Source: JAUWOY01 sp034431315 | GTDB lineage: Bacteria > Chloroflexota > Anaerolineae > VGOG01 | Assembly: GCA_034431315.1 (NCBI GenBank) | Contig: DAOUDK010000044.1 | Coordinates: forward strand, 32,814 to 96,813 | Reading direction: 5' to 3' | DNA: 64,000 bases | Shown here: one piece after another, positions 18,701 to 26,546 of the stretch | Layout of the letters: each line of letters begins with the position of its first letter | Numbering within the stretch: the stretch's first letter is position 1 | Notes under the pieces: generated by a model | Told to the model about the DNA's origin: nothing | Databases searched by the model: none | Seen by the model: only the letters and a program-made list of their open reading frames with translations | Position numbers and translations under genes: made by a program

Positions 18701-19646
18701 CGAGTGGCTGGGTTCGGTCTACATCGAGTCCGACGAGCCCCTGGGGATCGTCATGGATCAGACCAGCTTCCTGCCATCGGAGGATCAGGGGACGCTGCTG
18801 ACCTATGAAGCGTTTCCCTACGATCTCACCAAGGACAAGGTCTGGTATGCTGACCTGGTCTTCCGCGAGCTGAGCGGCTGGGAGGCCAGCATTCAGGTGC
18901 AGAACCTGACCCAGGACTCTCTGCCCACCTTCGTGACGGTGGAGTTCTTCGACGCCAGTGGCGACTCCATCCTTTTCCTGGGCGACTGGGTCTGTCGTGC
19001 CGGAGGAGCCACCTTTTATCTGCCAGCCATCGTTGACCTGGGTATGACGTATGCTGGGGCAGCCGTGATCCAGTCCCACGAGCAGGTTGACTATCCGGGT
19101 GGTATGCACGATGGTGAGCCCATCTTCGTCGTGGTTGACCTGAAGAAGACCAAGATGTACGATGAGGCCCTGCATCGCTGGAGACACACCATTCCTGGTG
19201 AGATCCAAGGTGGCGCCTACAATGCTCGTGCGGAGAGTGACAAGGCGGGACCGGGGCCTATCATGCTTCCCTTCCTATCCAAGGCCAGGGATGATCAGGG
19301 TGTGACCTCTCTGATCGCCATCCGCAACAATTCCAACTGCAACAACATAGCGATCGAGCTGGAGGTCAGAAAAGGGACCGGAACCGTGCTTACCTATGTG
19401 TCTAACTTCTGGCTGAGCGCCGGGCATGTCAAGCTCATAGACCTGGCCAACCTGGGCAGCGTGAAGCCTGGCTTCATTGGCGCAGGGACAATAGAGGTCA
19501 AAGACGCGGAACAACTGTGCGACACGGACCACGATGGGCAGCCGGATCAGGAGCCGGTCATGCCCTCGGTGGTGGTAGTGAACAGGGGCGCTGGCCCTGG
19601 TGACATCACCGCGGTATACAAGGGCATCCGCGGAGGGACCCATTAG
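12765..19646 (+). CDS. Giant DUF11-repeat secreted protein with shared C-terminal module
   Basis: A 2293-residue protein. ATG at 12765 (GGGAGGTTAGTA before it) is preferred to the longer frame because the signal helix (LRLLLVLAAGLALLGLALAV) follows. Residues ~54-84 are an odd Pro/Asn/Gln tract encoded by 7-bp DNA repeats. Then comes a ~210-residue carbohydrate-binding-like jelly roll (NGGFETGLTNW ... GLLIDNVQLI). From ~residue 305 at least six DUF11 domains follow, each opening with the pattern ADLxVTK and closing with VVVTDTLP-like strands, then more diverged ones up to ~base 17980. The final ~540 residues are the LQLPAID module also found at the ends of the gene at 1-2691 and in 19862-21451. 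Likely a very long cell-wall or sheath stalk protein; ligand unknown. Confidence 0.85.
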   Translation: MNIHPTNTSSRSTAIHLQRHKPILRLLLVLAAGLALLGLALAVPAGMETAASIPPPTSNFQPPTPNFQPPTSNLQSPISNLQPPSLLLATVLNGGFETGLTNWITGGSANHVEVLQASNFWTSIGSVGQPTPTEGNSFALLCNGPGIVDGTPQGNIDLDGGPTPEYDTSILSVDLILNASDVPATLSFDWSFLTDEDRNAPDSFDDFFQVTLNSVVILAGSRPTGGVSPYLDVPGMNFVWYKVSSTGATNGCDFGDGRNSFQTFRTLISNPGNYTLSFLVADQGGPPGGDIDSGLLIDNVQLIPEIDLEITKTATPDPAIAGDPLIYEVTVENHGTGRALDVVVTDTLPIQVDFIAHNLPIYTDQTLPQGCTFGTGTGPGGEDQLVCDLGDVLGGESVSFEIEVDVQADALANGTLVLTNTAEVDSLTADGNPRNDIVILGTILQDEADLRVLKVSKPDTSVRAGQLFTYTIYVDNLGPSFARAITLTDDILAVGAFTVTQIILDPNRPDTCTPMPPPPVGGGPGPTIIECELGQPLEPYGYPGSGRWTIQIELTSDVTQDVNNRVRVVSADDPATGLPGTPDPDTSNNVAEDFISVTDVADLTITKMVEDAGSNPDGNLYTALAGERVRWTITVTNKGPSTSENVVVWDKLPAGLVEGSVTAIAVTPPQGGGQCNLGTPGDPNEPLFCQLGNLAPGETATVTIAADIDPSYVADRPSTPFANYLPNDAYLTSDILDPDTGNNAVFDTFVEVLAQADLGISKSARGDNINGYDPVTQQYTKVQLDNQVSAGELLQYTLVVSNTGPSDAQNVVVTDTLPPPAGPVATVHFVAADGADCRQDPIDRNEITCDLGTMPDETSRIIYILVRVDPSAAGPDNMATITNTATITSTTTLDRFDGDPWPGDNNLTTNTTTVSSAVADVFVTKVDIPAEARLDEPFEPDKAMAGEEHRYLITFGNNGPSVARSVNVTDTLDFKQDGILGETFVRCEPLDPDDLVECSEEQTIILSDTVRVDTLQVANEAIISGGTGTLNPGDSFSFYLITKVDPGYVLDADDLIAENTAWISSTTMDYRTANNHNTELTEIIAEADLQVTKTDMPDPGQNLYYDPVTNKFTYTYTISIENLGPSDAAKVVLIDTLPVDASFIEFGTLEDTQCYFRDDGTVFCLVGNDENNQTVAQRGRLNVDSSKDVEIVVQADASAVDFLENCVEVKAIAEADFPFRPTDPIPPADFLDGRTPTSDPNLANNTFCETTTLKNPAVQVDKKVYIRYSPERGIDNRGLDPVDACADLATDDILTLPGDELTYCYTITNEGDTWLSSIKLQDQSDANIIRTPTSDFAVAYPSQPPLRGTTTVAGADEAQTITIETAEFDKAVLAPKGVADDYDHILIVRSFTVDFPAGGVTYLGTNTARVDARPSTKYSTPLPGIAASGDCDPRLPEHVCDTDLLHDTLALPVLEETTKEWYVYDDANEDGLPSCDDVVGYTVTIPNTGTIEATGVVFTDTLYNYIADDPEDPRVPATLINGSVSAAIHVHGLDPVSGREIDADVQPPDLAFGEDLLLRTFAPAVGGGYIELTYPSAVLLDSEIIKGNNPDDDEVIVATRLKIPPQGHLLRFGGVTYDPPILVTFSLRIKYRVYIKRTAPTDAIVLNHGWLTYNEIGLFDQRFPDFDPANPDAHTAANKVANNHAGTPGRAWESYEFPGWPEVPEDVEPTNYPGPRFDDYAQPGADLRDDDDPTWFEVKCGTDNSTSGTGTHLQLPAIDHQGGWETMIQVQNAGDDDTGVVTFFWGEYSAQCPYSDPGPIGYACKWVAKDGVWSLEDQDIPVMARSAIVYSVAEGLFDQACLDAAQVIVEPNPYWDPRPKSAKWQDWVDDYEGTGLQLAVITQREGPNDFDTLVSSAYPGISENMKGCGPPYQYFAPYAMSRYHGLDTEMIIQNCGERCTEVWLDYQKQGACDFSYSDQIGRLAPGESIRKRVPAALGAEWLGSVYIESDEPLGIVMDQTSFLPSEDQGTLLTYEAFPYDLTKDKVWYADLVFRELSGWEASIQVQNLTQDSLPTFVTVEFFDASGDSILFLGDWVCRAGGATFYLPAIVDLGMTYAGAAVIQSHEQVDYPGGMHDGEPIFVVVDLKKTKMYDEALHRWRHTIPGEIQGGAYNARAESDKAGPGPIMLPFLSKARDDQGVTSLIAIRNNSNCNNIAIELEVRKGTGTVLTYVSNFWLSAGHVKLIDLANLGSVKPGFIGAGTIEVKDAEQLCDTDHDGQPDQEPVMPSVVVVNRGAGPGDITAVYKGIRGGTH
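12924..13014. repeat. 7-bp tandem repeat tract (CCAAYYT type) inside a coding region
   Basis: About thirteen near-identical heptamers (CCAACCT, CCAACTT, CCAATCT, CCAACCC). It is translated in frame as a TSNFQPPT/SNLQSPI-like peptide directly after the signal peptide of the 12765 gene. Related tracts occur at eight other places in the window. Confidence 0.8.
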
Positions 19647-19675
19647 TAGCCTGTAGCATTCGCTTGGCAGCAACG

Positions 19676-19709
19676 AAAAAGCCACCAGGGTAATCCTGGT
19701 GGCTTTTTC
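19676..19709. terminator. Bidirectional intrinsic terminator, second copy
   Basis: AAAAAGCCACCAGG/CCTGGTGGCTTTTT stem followed by TATTCATCCGGC, as at 2855. It separates the convergent genes ending at 19646 (+) and 19862 (-). The remaining ~150 bases to 19862 hold nothing recognisable. Confidence 0.85.
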
Positions 19710-19861
19710 GTATTCATCCGGCGCTCGGTTTGTGAACCGTGCCCTATATGGCCAGGCTGGTGCAGGCGGCTTGGCGAATTTGAACTTGTGAGCGCCGCAG
19801 AGATTGACGGCCGGTAGCACTACACTTTCAAACCCACCGCAGGCGAGGTGTTCAAAGACCG

Positions 19862-21451
19862 CTATTTGATTACCGGGATGCCTTCGTAGATCGCCGTGAT
19901 GTCGCCGGGGCCGGTGCCCTGCTGCACCACCACGGCTGAGAGCATGACCCCAGTCAGGCCATCATTGCCCACTACCCTCACCCTGCCCGCACCGACGAAG
20001 CCGGGAATCAGGCTGCCTATGTTGGCCAGATCAATGGTCTTCAGGTGGCGGGGCGGGAGCCAGAAGATGGGAAGCCTGGTAACCAGATTGCCGGTTCCAT
20101 CGGTGATCTCTACCGTGAGCTTTATCCCGTTGTTATCAGAGTTATTGCGGACGGCGATCAGTGAGGTCACGCCCTGGTACCCTTTGGCCAAGGAGGGGAG
20201 TGCAATATCCGTCACCGTTTCCTGCTCGTTCTTCGCATGGGCGTTGTAGCTGCCCCCCTGCCTCGTAGCAGGATGTTTCAGGTCTACCACGGCGAAGATA
20301 GGCTGACTACGGGAATGGATCACGGCTGCCCCCACGTAGTTCATCCCCAGGTCAATGATGGCCGGCAGGTAGAAAGTGGCAGAGCCATTGGCACAGATCC
20401 AGTCGCCGAGGGAAAAGAGGTGGTCGCCGCTGTTGTCCATGAATTCCACCGTGACGAAGGTGGGCAGAGAATGTTGGGTCAGGTTCTGCACCTGGATGCC
20501 CACGTCCCAGCCGCTCCACTCTCGGTAGATGAAGCCGGCATAGAAGACCGTGTCTTCAGAATCCTTATAGGGATGAGCCAGGTAGGTCAGCAGCATATCC
20601 TGGCCCGTCGAGAGGGGCTCGAAGCTCGTCTGATCTACGACGATGCCCAGGGGCTGGCTGGCGGTGATATAGGCTGAACCCAGCCAGGCTTCGTCGCCGC
20701 CCAACTCTGGCACGCGGGGCACTCTCACTCGCACCGCCTCGCCCGGCGCCAGTTGCTGGATGTGCTGGGCGTAGCTCAACCTACAGCTCTCCTGTTCCCG
20801 ATAATAGATCCAGACGGAGACACAGTATCGGCCGGAGTTCTGGATGGTCATCTCGGTATCCAGGTCATGATAGCCTTTCATGAGATAGGGCGCGAAGTAG
20901 CCGTAGGGAGGCCCATTCCCTACCATCGTCTCGTCTATCCCCACGTAGGTGCTGGAGACAGTGGTGCCAAAGTCATCGGGGCCAACTCGGTTGACGGTCA
21001 CTGCCAAAGGCTGGCCGCTGCCCTCGTAGTCCTCCCTCCAGGTGTTCCAGTCCGCCGTGGTGGTGAGATCAGCGTCGTTGCAGGCGTCTTGGAAGTCACT
21101 GTCGTCAACCGAGTAGATGATGGCCGAGTAGGCATCAGCCGGAATCTGGCTGCGCAGGGTCCAGACCCCATTCTCAGGGATGCTCATGCAGGCGTGACCC
21201 ATAGGCCCAGGATCGTTAGAGGGACATAGGCCTGAATAGGCTCCCCAGAAGAACGCTACCGCCCCTGTCCTCTCGTCCCCCACGTTCTGCACCTGGATCC
21301 GGGTGCTCCAGCCACCCTTCTTGTCAATGCGGGGGATCTGAACCCTTCTGCCAGGTTCAGCAGCCGATGCGGTGATGGCTGTCAGTAGCTGCAGCGCGCA
21401 CACCACTCCTATGACCGATACTAAAGCCAGGATAAAATACCGCTTTTTCAT
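19862..21451 (-). CDS. Secreted stand-alone copy of the shared beta-rich module
   Basis: A 529-residue protein. ATG at 21451 is chosen (AAGGAG eight bases upstream) over an in-frame TTG two codons earlier. A signal peptide (MKKRYFILALVSVIGVVCAL) is followed immediately by the module: RVQIPRIDKKGGWSTRIQVQN, SGLCPSNDPGPMGHAC with its paired cysteines, GPPYGYFAPYLMKGYHDLD, GWDVGIQVQNLTQ, and GVTSLIAVRNNS near the end. The same order of motifs makes up the C-termini of the proteins encoded at 1-2691 and 12765-19646. Three internal IQVQN/IAVRN cores suggest three related beta-sandwich domains. No enzyme family is recognised. It is transcribed toward the terminator at 19676. Confidence 0.8.
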   Translation of the reverse strand: MKKRYFILALVSVIGVVCALQLLTAITASAAEPGRRVQIPRIDKKGGWSTRIQVQNVGDERTGAVAFFWGAYSGLCPSNDPGPMGHACMSIPENGVWTLRSQIPADAYSAIIYSVDDSDFQDACNDADLTTTADWNTWREDYEGSGQPLAVTVNRVGPDDFGTTVSSTYVGIDETMVGNGPPYGYFAPYLMKGYHDLDTEMTIQNSGRYCVSVWIYYREQESCRLSYAQHIQQLAPGEAVRVRVPRVPELGGDEAWLGSAYITASQPLGIVVDQTSFEPLSTGQDMLLTYLAHPYKDSEDTVFYAGFIYREWSGWDVGIQVQNLTQHSLPTFVTVEFMDNSGDHLFSLGDWICANGSATFYLPAIIDLGMNYVGAAVIHSRSQPIFAVVDLKHPATRQGGSYNAHAKNEQETVTDIALPSLAKGYQGVTSLIAVRNNSDNNGIKLTVEITDGTGNLVTRLPIFWLPPRHLKTIDLANIGSLIPGFVGAGRVRVVGNDGLTGVMLSAVVVQQGTGPGDITAIYEGIPVIK

Positions 21452-21493
21452 CAGCAACGCTCCTTATCATATAAATGAGCGTGATCAAAGGTC

Positions 21494-24400
21494 TCACGGC
21501 GCGGGAAGCTGTACACTGAATTCCCACGGATGCATAAGGAGGGGCAAGAAGAGCCTATACTCCCCACCCCCCGTCGTCACCCGCTTCTCGATCACGTTGC
21601 CCGCCCCGTCGTCGAGGAGCACGCTGTTGGTGATAGGGCCCTGGCCTGTGGCCTGCACTGCGAAGCGGACGGTGGCCATGCCGTTAACCGGCACGCGCCC
21701 GCTCCAGGTGAGGCGGTGGGTGGAGTCATCGTAAACAGCCGGCCCGCCACTGCCCGCCCAGGCCGAGCCGGGGATATAGACGACCTCGGAGGGAAGGGTG
21801 TCGGTCAGGGCTACCATCGCCGGGCCGCCGCCTCCGTTCTTCACCAGGATGGTGTAGGTCAGCACCTGGCCGGGACTCACCGCCCCCCCTTCCCCGGGGC
21901 TGCTGCTGACCCGCTTCTCCGAGGGGCTTAGATCCGGGGCTACTATTGTCGTGGTGGCCGTGCGGGTGAAGGGCGGGTGTACGCCGTCGTCAATGGTGGC
22001 CGTGTTGACGACGACCGTGCCATCTGGCAAGGGGAGCACGATCCGCACGGCGAAGGAGAAGGAGGCCTGGCTGCCGCTGGGCACAGCGCCGCTCCACAGG
22101 ATCCGGTTGGCGATATCATCGTAGATCGCCCCGCCAGTCGCGCTGCCCGGCTGGTAGACGGCGTGGGGAGGGATGGGGTCTACGACGGCCACCTCCGCCG
22201 CGTCGGCGATCCCCGCGTTGCGCAGGGTCAGGGTGTAGGTCAGCACCTCGCCGGGTACGGCCACGCTCTTGTCCACCTCCTTGGTCGAGCCTTCCAGCTC
22301 GATGGTGTTGACCCGTGTCGTCGCCCGACGCTCGTAGGTCGTGCCCCGTCCATTGTCAATGATCGCCGTGTTGGTGATGATCGTCTCCGTCGGCAGCGGG
22401 TCGGCGATTTTCACCTGGAAGGCGATGGCATGCGGCGGGGAAGGAGGTGAGATCAGAACAGCTAACCCGTCGCGCACGTAGGATTCATTGTAAGCGACGG
22501 TCAGACCCTGGGTGCCGTCGGCGTTCTGAACGCCGATGGTGGCCTCGTCCAGGCGCTCAATCATGGACTGGTATTGATAGGTGATAGAGCCATCGGCTCG
22601 CAGGATGACCTGGAAGGTGTAGGGGCCACCGCTGCTGAAGTGGGGCACCCCCACGTAGGAGACCACCAGAGCGTCCTCGTTGTTGCTCCAATAGTAGGCC
22701 TCCCCGCTGCTGGAGAAGCTAAGATCATCCCAGAAGGGAGCTAAGAGGTTGAAGGGCTCCTCGCCGCTGGGCAAGGATACATTGGTGAAGGTTGTGTAAT
22801 CGCTGGTCAGGCTCAGGAAACCGTTGGAGCACAGGCGGAAGGTGGTGAAGTCATTATCGTAGAAGGGGAAGGAGAATCCGATCGGGAAAGGGCCGACGTT
22901 GGTGTCGTCGCCCAGGTCGGTGATGGGCGTGCCTATGCCGACGATGTCTATCCATTCATAGATCGGGCCGCCGGGCTGATCGCTGTCGGTCCAGGTGTAG
23001 CCCCGTTCCATTACTGGCACAGCCCCCGCCCACTCGATCTGATCCAGGGCCGCGTTGTAGATCGCCCCGCCGCTGACGCTGCCGGATACGTAGGCCGTGT
23101 TCTCAGGAATGGTATCCACCAGGCTGACGTTGGGTGCCTCAATGGAGCCCGAGTTAATCAGAGAGATGGTGTAAGTCAACACGTCGCCAGCCGGGGCCAC
23201 TGTCTGAGCAACGCTGTTCACCGTCTTGGTTGAGCCTGTCAGATTGGGGGCCAGCACCGTCGTGATTGCGCTGGCCTGGAGGGTGTGGCCCTGCCCGCTG
23301 TCCAGGGTGGCCGTGTTGGTGATGGCCGTCCCTCCAGCCAGGGCCTCTTCGACGACCGCCTGGAAGGTGAAAGTGATCTTGGTCATGGCCGTCAGGGTGC
23401 CACTCCACTGAATGTGGTCAAAATCTGGATCGTAGATCGCGCCGCCGGTGGCGCTGTCCGTGACGTAGGTCGTGTGCTCCGGGATCGGGTCGGTCAGGCT
23501 GATTTCGGGCAGGTCGGTGGCGCCGATGTTGTTCAGAGTCAGGGTGTAGGTCAGCGCCTCGCCCGGAACGACCGCCTCCTTGTCCACCGTCTTGGTCAGG
23601 GAGGGCAGGGTGAGCCAGGTAATGGATCGGGCCACCGTCTGGGCCAGCGCATCGCGGGGGCCGACGCTCTCCAGGCCGAATCCGAAGTAGATCACGCGGT
23701 AGGGGGGCGATTCGGCCTTGAGCCCCCGGATGCCCCCATCGGGATGGGCCAGGATGGGCCAGGCGGCATCGTCGGCAGGCTCGATCTCGTCGGGATAGAA
23801 GCAGCCGAAGAAGGTGCAGAAGCCCGTGTCCTTGTAGGCGTAGGTGTCGTTGAGGGTGAGGGTCAATCCCGCCAGGATGTCGGCCCCGATCAACTCGTCC
23901 AGGGTTGCCGGTTCCCCGAGGAAGCTGGCGTGCAGGTAGTTGGTATAGAAGAGTGGTGCGTAGCCTTGTTGGTAATCCCAGTAGCCAATGTCCTGCCCGG
24001 CGATGAGGAGTTGCCCCCCGCTGTCCAGGTAATCCATCAGGGCCTGGTCGGCGCCGATGTAGCCCGGCGACTGCCAGGGGTTGGCCCAGATGACGACGTC
24101 GTAGGCCCCCAACTCCTCGGCGGTGGGAATATGGGCCGTGTCGGTGATGAGGCGCGTGTCGTATAGGTAGCCGGCCTCATCCAGAGCGTACTGATAGTAA
24201 AGAGTGACGTTCTCCCCTATCCAGACATCGGCATCCACCAGCAGGAGGGAGGGGGCCAGGGACAGGGCGAAGTCCTGGCTGGTCACCGCCCCCTCGGCGA
24301 TGCTAACCCCCGCCCGCTGGATCTGATGGCCCGACAGGCTAGCCTCTACGGTGTAGCTGCCCACAGGCAGGGTCAGACTGTAGAACCCGTTACCGAAGGC

Positions 24401-26293
24401 AGCGTCCGCCGTCGCCGAGGCCGGGGTGTTCAAGGCACGGATCGTGGCCGCCAGCGGCTCCCCTGTCCTCCCCCTCGTCACCCGACCGCTGAGGGTTCCC
24501 GTTGGGGCTGGCTTCAGGGCCAGGTCGCGCATGGACATGTAGCCCGTGATCACCTCCACCCCCTGCGCCGTGGCCGAGAGGTAGCCGAACGCGCTGGCCG
24601 TGACGTCGTAGAAGCCCCCCGGCACGCTCACGGCGTAGGTCCCCGTGGCATCGGTCATAGTGATGAACTGATCACCAGCCTGGCTGACCCCACTGACTAT
24701 CGCTTCAGGAATCGGAGCGTCTTTGAACTTTGAACTTTGAACTTTGAGCTTTGAACTTGTTACCTGGCCGTAGAGCTTCCCCGCCTCCAGGGCCCAGCGG
24801 ACGGCATCGTAGGCGTCAATCCGCCCGGCGCCGAAGGCGTTGTCGGGGCCAGGCTCGCCCAGACTTGTACTGAGCCCCGTCGAAGTATCGGCGGCGGTGT
24901 ACTTCATGAAGTTCTCCAGGTCGTCGGCGGTCAGGGTGGGGTCGGCCTCCAGCAGCAGGGCCGTCAGTCCCACCGCGTGGGGAGTAGCCATGGAGGTGCC
25001 GCTCCAGCCCCCCTCGTAGCCACCGCCGGGAACGCTGGAGCGGATGTCCACGCCGGGCGCGCTGATCTCAGGCTTAACCTCCTCCCAGAAAGAAGGGCCT
25101 CGACTGCTGAAGGAGGCGATGGCGTCCTCGGAGTTGGTGGCGCCCACGGCCACGGCGTGGGGGAAGCTGCTCGGTGAGTGCACGGACCCACTGCCCATCT
25201 CCCCGTCGTTGCCGGCGGCGAAGACGGGGAAGATGCCCGCCGCCTGCCAGGCCGCCACGTCGGGCCAGAAGGCGGGATTGGCCCCGTTCGCGTCGCCCCA
25301 GGAGTTGTTGACCACGTCGGGGGCCTGGCTGGGATCCGGGTTCTCTCCGTTGAGGTCGGTGGGGGCCAGGATCCACTGGAAGCCCTGGTGGATCTTCACG
25401 TCATCGGTGACGCCGGAATCATCGAAGATCTTGACGGCGATCCATTGAGCGCCGGGGGCCACGCCGATTTGGTTCCCACTCCCATCGTCCCCCACGATGG
25501 TTCCCATGGTGTGGGTGCCGTGGCCGTGGCCATCGTCGGGGGCATCTGGGTAGGTGGCCGTGGGATCGAACCAATTATACTCGTGATCCCCATCGGCGCC
25601 ACGATATTGGCTCTGCAGGGCGGGGTGGGTCCAGTCCACGCCGGTATCCACGTTGGCCACCACCACCCCGCGCCCGGTGATGCCGAAATCGCTCCACACC
25701 TGATCGGCTCGCACCTGGGCGATGTTCCACTCCGGTTGGAGATTGGAAGTTGGAAGTTGGAGGTTGGAGGTTGGAGACTGGAGATTGGAAGTTGGATTTT
25801 GGATTTTGAACTTTGGATTTTGGATTTGGTGTTTGTGATTGGCGCGGATTCTCTCCACCTCTGGCTGGGCGGACAGGGCCAGGAGGGTCTCCAGGTCGCC
25901 GGTCACGGCCAGGCCGTTGAAGATCCAGAAGGGGACGTACCCCTCGACGCGGCCTGAAGCCTGCTGTCCATCCAGATAGGACTGGATGCCCCGCTGGCTT
26001 CTCTCGGCCACGGCCTGCAGGGATGAGACCACCACCTGGCGGCGGGTCAACTTCTCTTGGATCCGCCGCGCCGGGGCCAGGTCGGCCTGCTGGGTCAGGT
26101 GGACGATGTAGGTCGTCTTCTCCCCGGAGGCCAACTCCTTGAGAACCTGAGGCTCAATCTTGATCCGCAGGGCCAGGGGGATCTTCTGGAGGGGAGGCAG
26201 CTCCAGCGAGGGATCCGCCTCGATGAGGGAGGGGATCAGCAACAGGGGGAGTGCAGCTAAAACAAAAAGGCTAAACCATTTTCGCCAAGTCAT
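21494..26293 (-). CDS. Secreted subtilisin-like serine protease (S8) with DUF11 stalk
   Basis: A 1599-residue protein; AAAGGAGA lies upstream of the ATG. The order is: signal peptide (residues 1-26), inhibitor-I9-like propeptide (~35-150), a linker ~151-187 made by 7-bp DNA repeats, then an S8 catalytic domain with Asp216 (VANVDTGVDWTHP), His258 (GHGHGTHTMG), oxyanion Asn362 (AAGNDGE) and Ser434 (WSGTSMATPH). All four key residues are present, so it should be active. A second repeat-coded insertion (SSKLKVQSSKFK, ~residue 515) precedes carboxypeptidase-regulatory-like domains. After a ThuA/GATase-like beta-alpha region (~700-850) come four or more DUF11 domains. The C-terminus lacks an obvious LPxTG sorting signal. 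Likely an exported protease displayed on a long stalk. Confidence 0.9.
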   Translation of the reverse strand: MTWRKWFSLFVLAALPLLLIPSLIEADPSLELPPLQKIPLALRIKIEPQVLKELASGEKTTYIVHLTQQADLAPARRIQEKLTRRQVVVSSLQAVAERSQRGIQSYLDGQQASGRVEGYVPFWIFNGLAVTGDLETLLALSAQPEVERIRANHKHQIQNPKFKIQNPTSNLQSPTSNLQLPTSNLQPEWNIAQVRADQVWSDFGITGRGVVVANVDTGVDWTHPALQSQYRGADGDHEYNWFDPTATYPDAPDDGHGHGTHTMGTIVGDDGSGNQIGVAPGAQWIAVKIFDDSGVTDDVKIHQGFQWILAPTDLNGENPDPSQAPDVVNNSWGDANGANPAFWPDVAAWQAAGIFPVFAAGNDGEMGSGSVHSPSSFPHAVAVGATNSEDAIASFSSRGPSFWEEVKPEISAPGVDIRSSVPGGGYEGGWSGTSMATPHAVGLTALLLEADPTLTADDLENFMKYTAADTSTGLSTSLGEPGPDNAFGAGRIDAYDAVRWALEAGKLYGQVTSSKLKVQSSKFKDAPIPEAIVSGVSQAGDQFITMTDATGTYAVSVPGGFYDVTASAFGYLSATAQGVEVITGYMSMRDLALKPAPTGTLSGRVTRGRTGEPLAATIRALNTPASATADAAFGNGFYSLTLPVGSYTVEASLSGHQIQRAGVSIAEGAVTSQDFALSLAPSLLLVDADVWIGENVTLYYQYALDEAGYLYDTRLITDTAHIPTAEELGAYDVVIWANPWQSPGYIGADQALMDYLDSGGQLLIAGQDIGYWDYQQGYAPLFYTNYLHASFLGEPATLDELIGADILAGLTLTLNDTYAYKDTGFCTFFGCFYPDEIEPADDAAWPILAHPDGGIRGLKAESPPYRVIYFGFGLESVGPRDALAQTVARSITWLTLPSLTKTVDKEAVVPGEALTYTLTLNNIGATDLPEISLTDPIPEHTTYVTDSATGGAIYDPDFDHIQWSGTLTAMTKITFTFQAVVEEALAGGTAITNTATLDSGQGHTLQASAITTVLAPNLTGSTKTVNSVAQTVAPAGDVLTYTISLINSGSIEAPNVSLVDTIPENTAYVSGSVSGGAIYNAALDQIEWAGAVPVMERGYTWTDSDQPGGPIYEWIDIVGIGTPITDLGDDTNVGPFPIGFSFPFYDNDFTTFRLCSNGFLSLTSDYTTFTNVSLPSGEEPFNLLAPFWDDLSFSSSGEAYYWSNNEDALVVSYVGVPHFSSGGPYTFQVILRADGSITYQYQSMIERLDEATIGVQNADGTQGLTVAYNESYVRDGLAVLISPPSPPHAIAFQVKIADPLPTETIITNTAIIDNGRGTTYERRATTRVNTIELEGSTKEVDKSVAVPGEVLTYTLTLRNAGIADAAEVAVVDPIPPHAVYQPGSATGGAIYDDIANRILWSGAVPSGSQASFSFAVRIVLPLPDGTVVVNTATIDDGVHPPFTRTATTTIVAPDLSPSEKRVSSSPGEGGAVSPGQVLTYTILVKNGGGGPAMVALTDTLPSEVVYIPGSAWAGSGGPAVYDDSTHRLTWSGRVPVNGMATVRFAVQATGQGPITNSVLLDDGAGNVIEKRVTTGGGEYRLFLPLLMHPWEFSVQLPAP
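24721..24758. repeat. 7-bp tandem repeat tract (AACTTTG type) inside the protease gene
   Basis: Five to six AACTTTG/AGCTTTG heptamers in tandem, translated on the minus strand as SSKLKVQSSKFK between domains of the S8 protease. The same unit occurs at 41059 and 42352 in non-coding or terminal positions. Confidence 0.75.
25734..25830. repeat. 7-bp tandem repeat tract (TTGGAGR type) inside the protease gene
   Basis: About thirteen heptamers of the TTGGAGA/TTGGAAG/TTGGATT type. Translated on the minus strand as an IQNPKFKIQNPT/SNLQSPT-like linker exactly between propeptide and catalytic domain. Confidence 0.8.
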
Positions 26294-26546
26294 GGATCTC
26301 TTCTCCTTTGGGGTTTATGGGGATGGGCGCCTTCCTGGCTCGGGGGGCACACCTTTTCATATTCATCCGGCGTGGGGAAGATCGCCGGGCGTAGTTTTCA
26401 TGACTGGGGTTGTGACTTTTGAATACAGCAAAGGGCTTTTGTCTATTTTGACCATAAAGCGTGACCAACGCTCTCGCGGTTTGCGGAGTGTGAGTTAAGC
26501 GAGCAATTTGGGCGGAGCGCTGAAGGCATGTAGCCGCAAAGGCTTA

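Noticed and set aside
25734..25830. Possible CRISPR-like direct repeats
   Set aside because: Units are 7 bp with no spacers; a simple heptamer tract.
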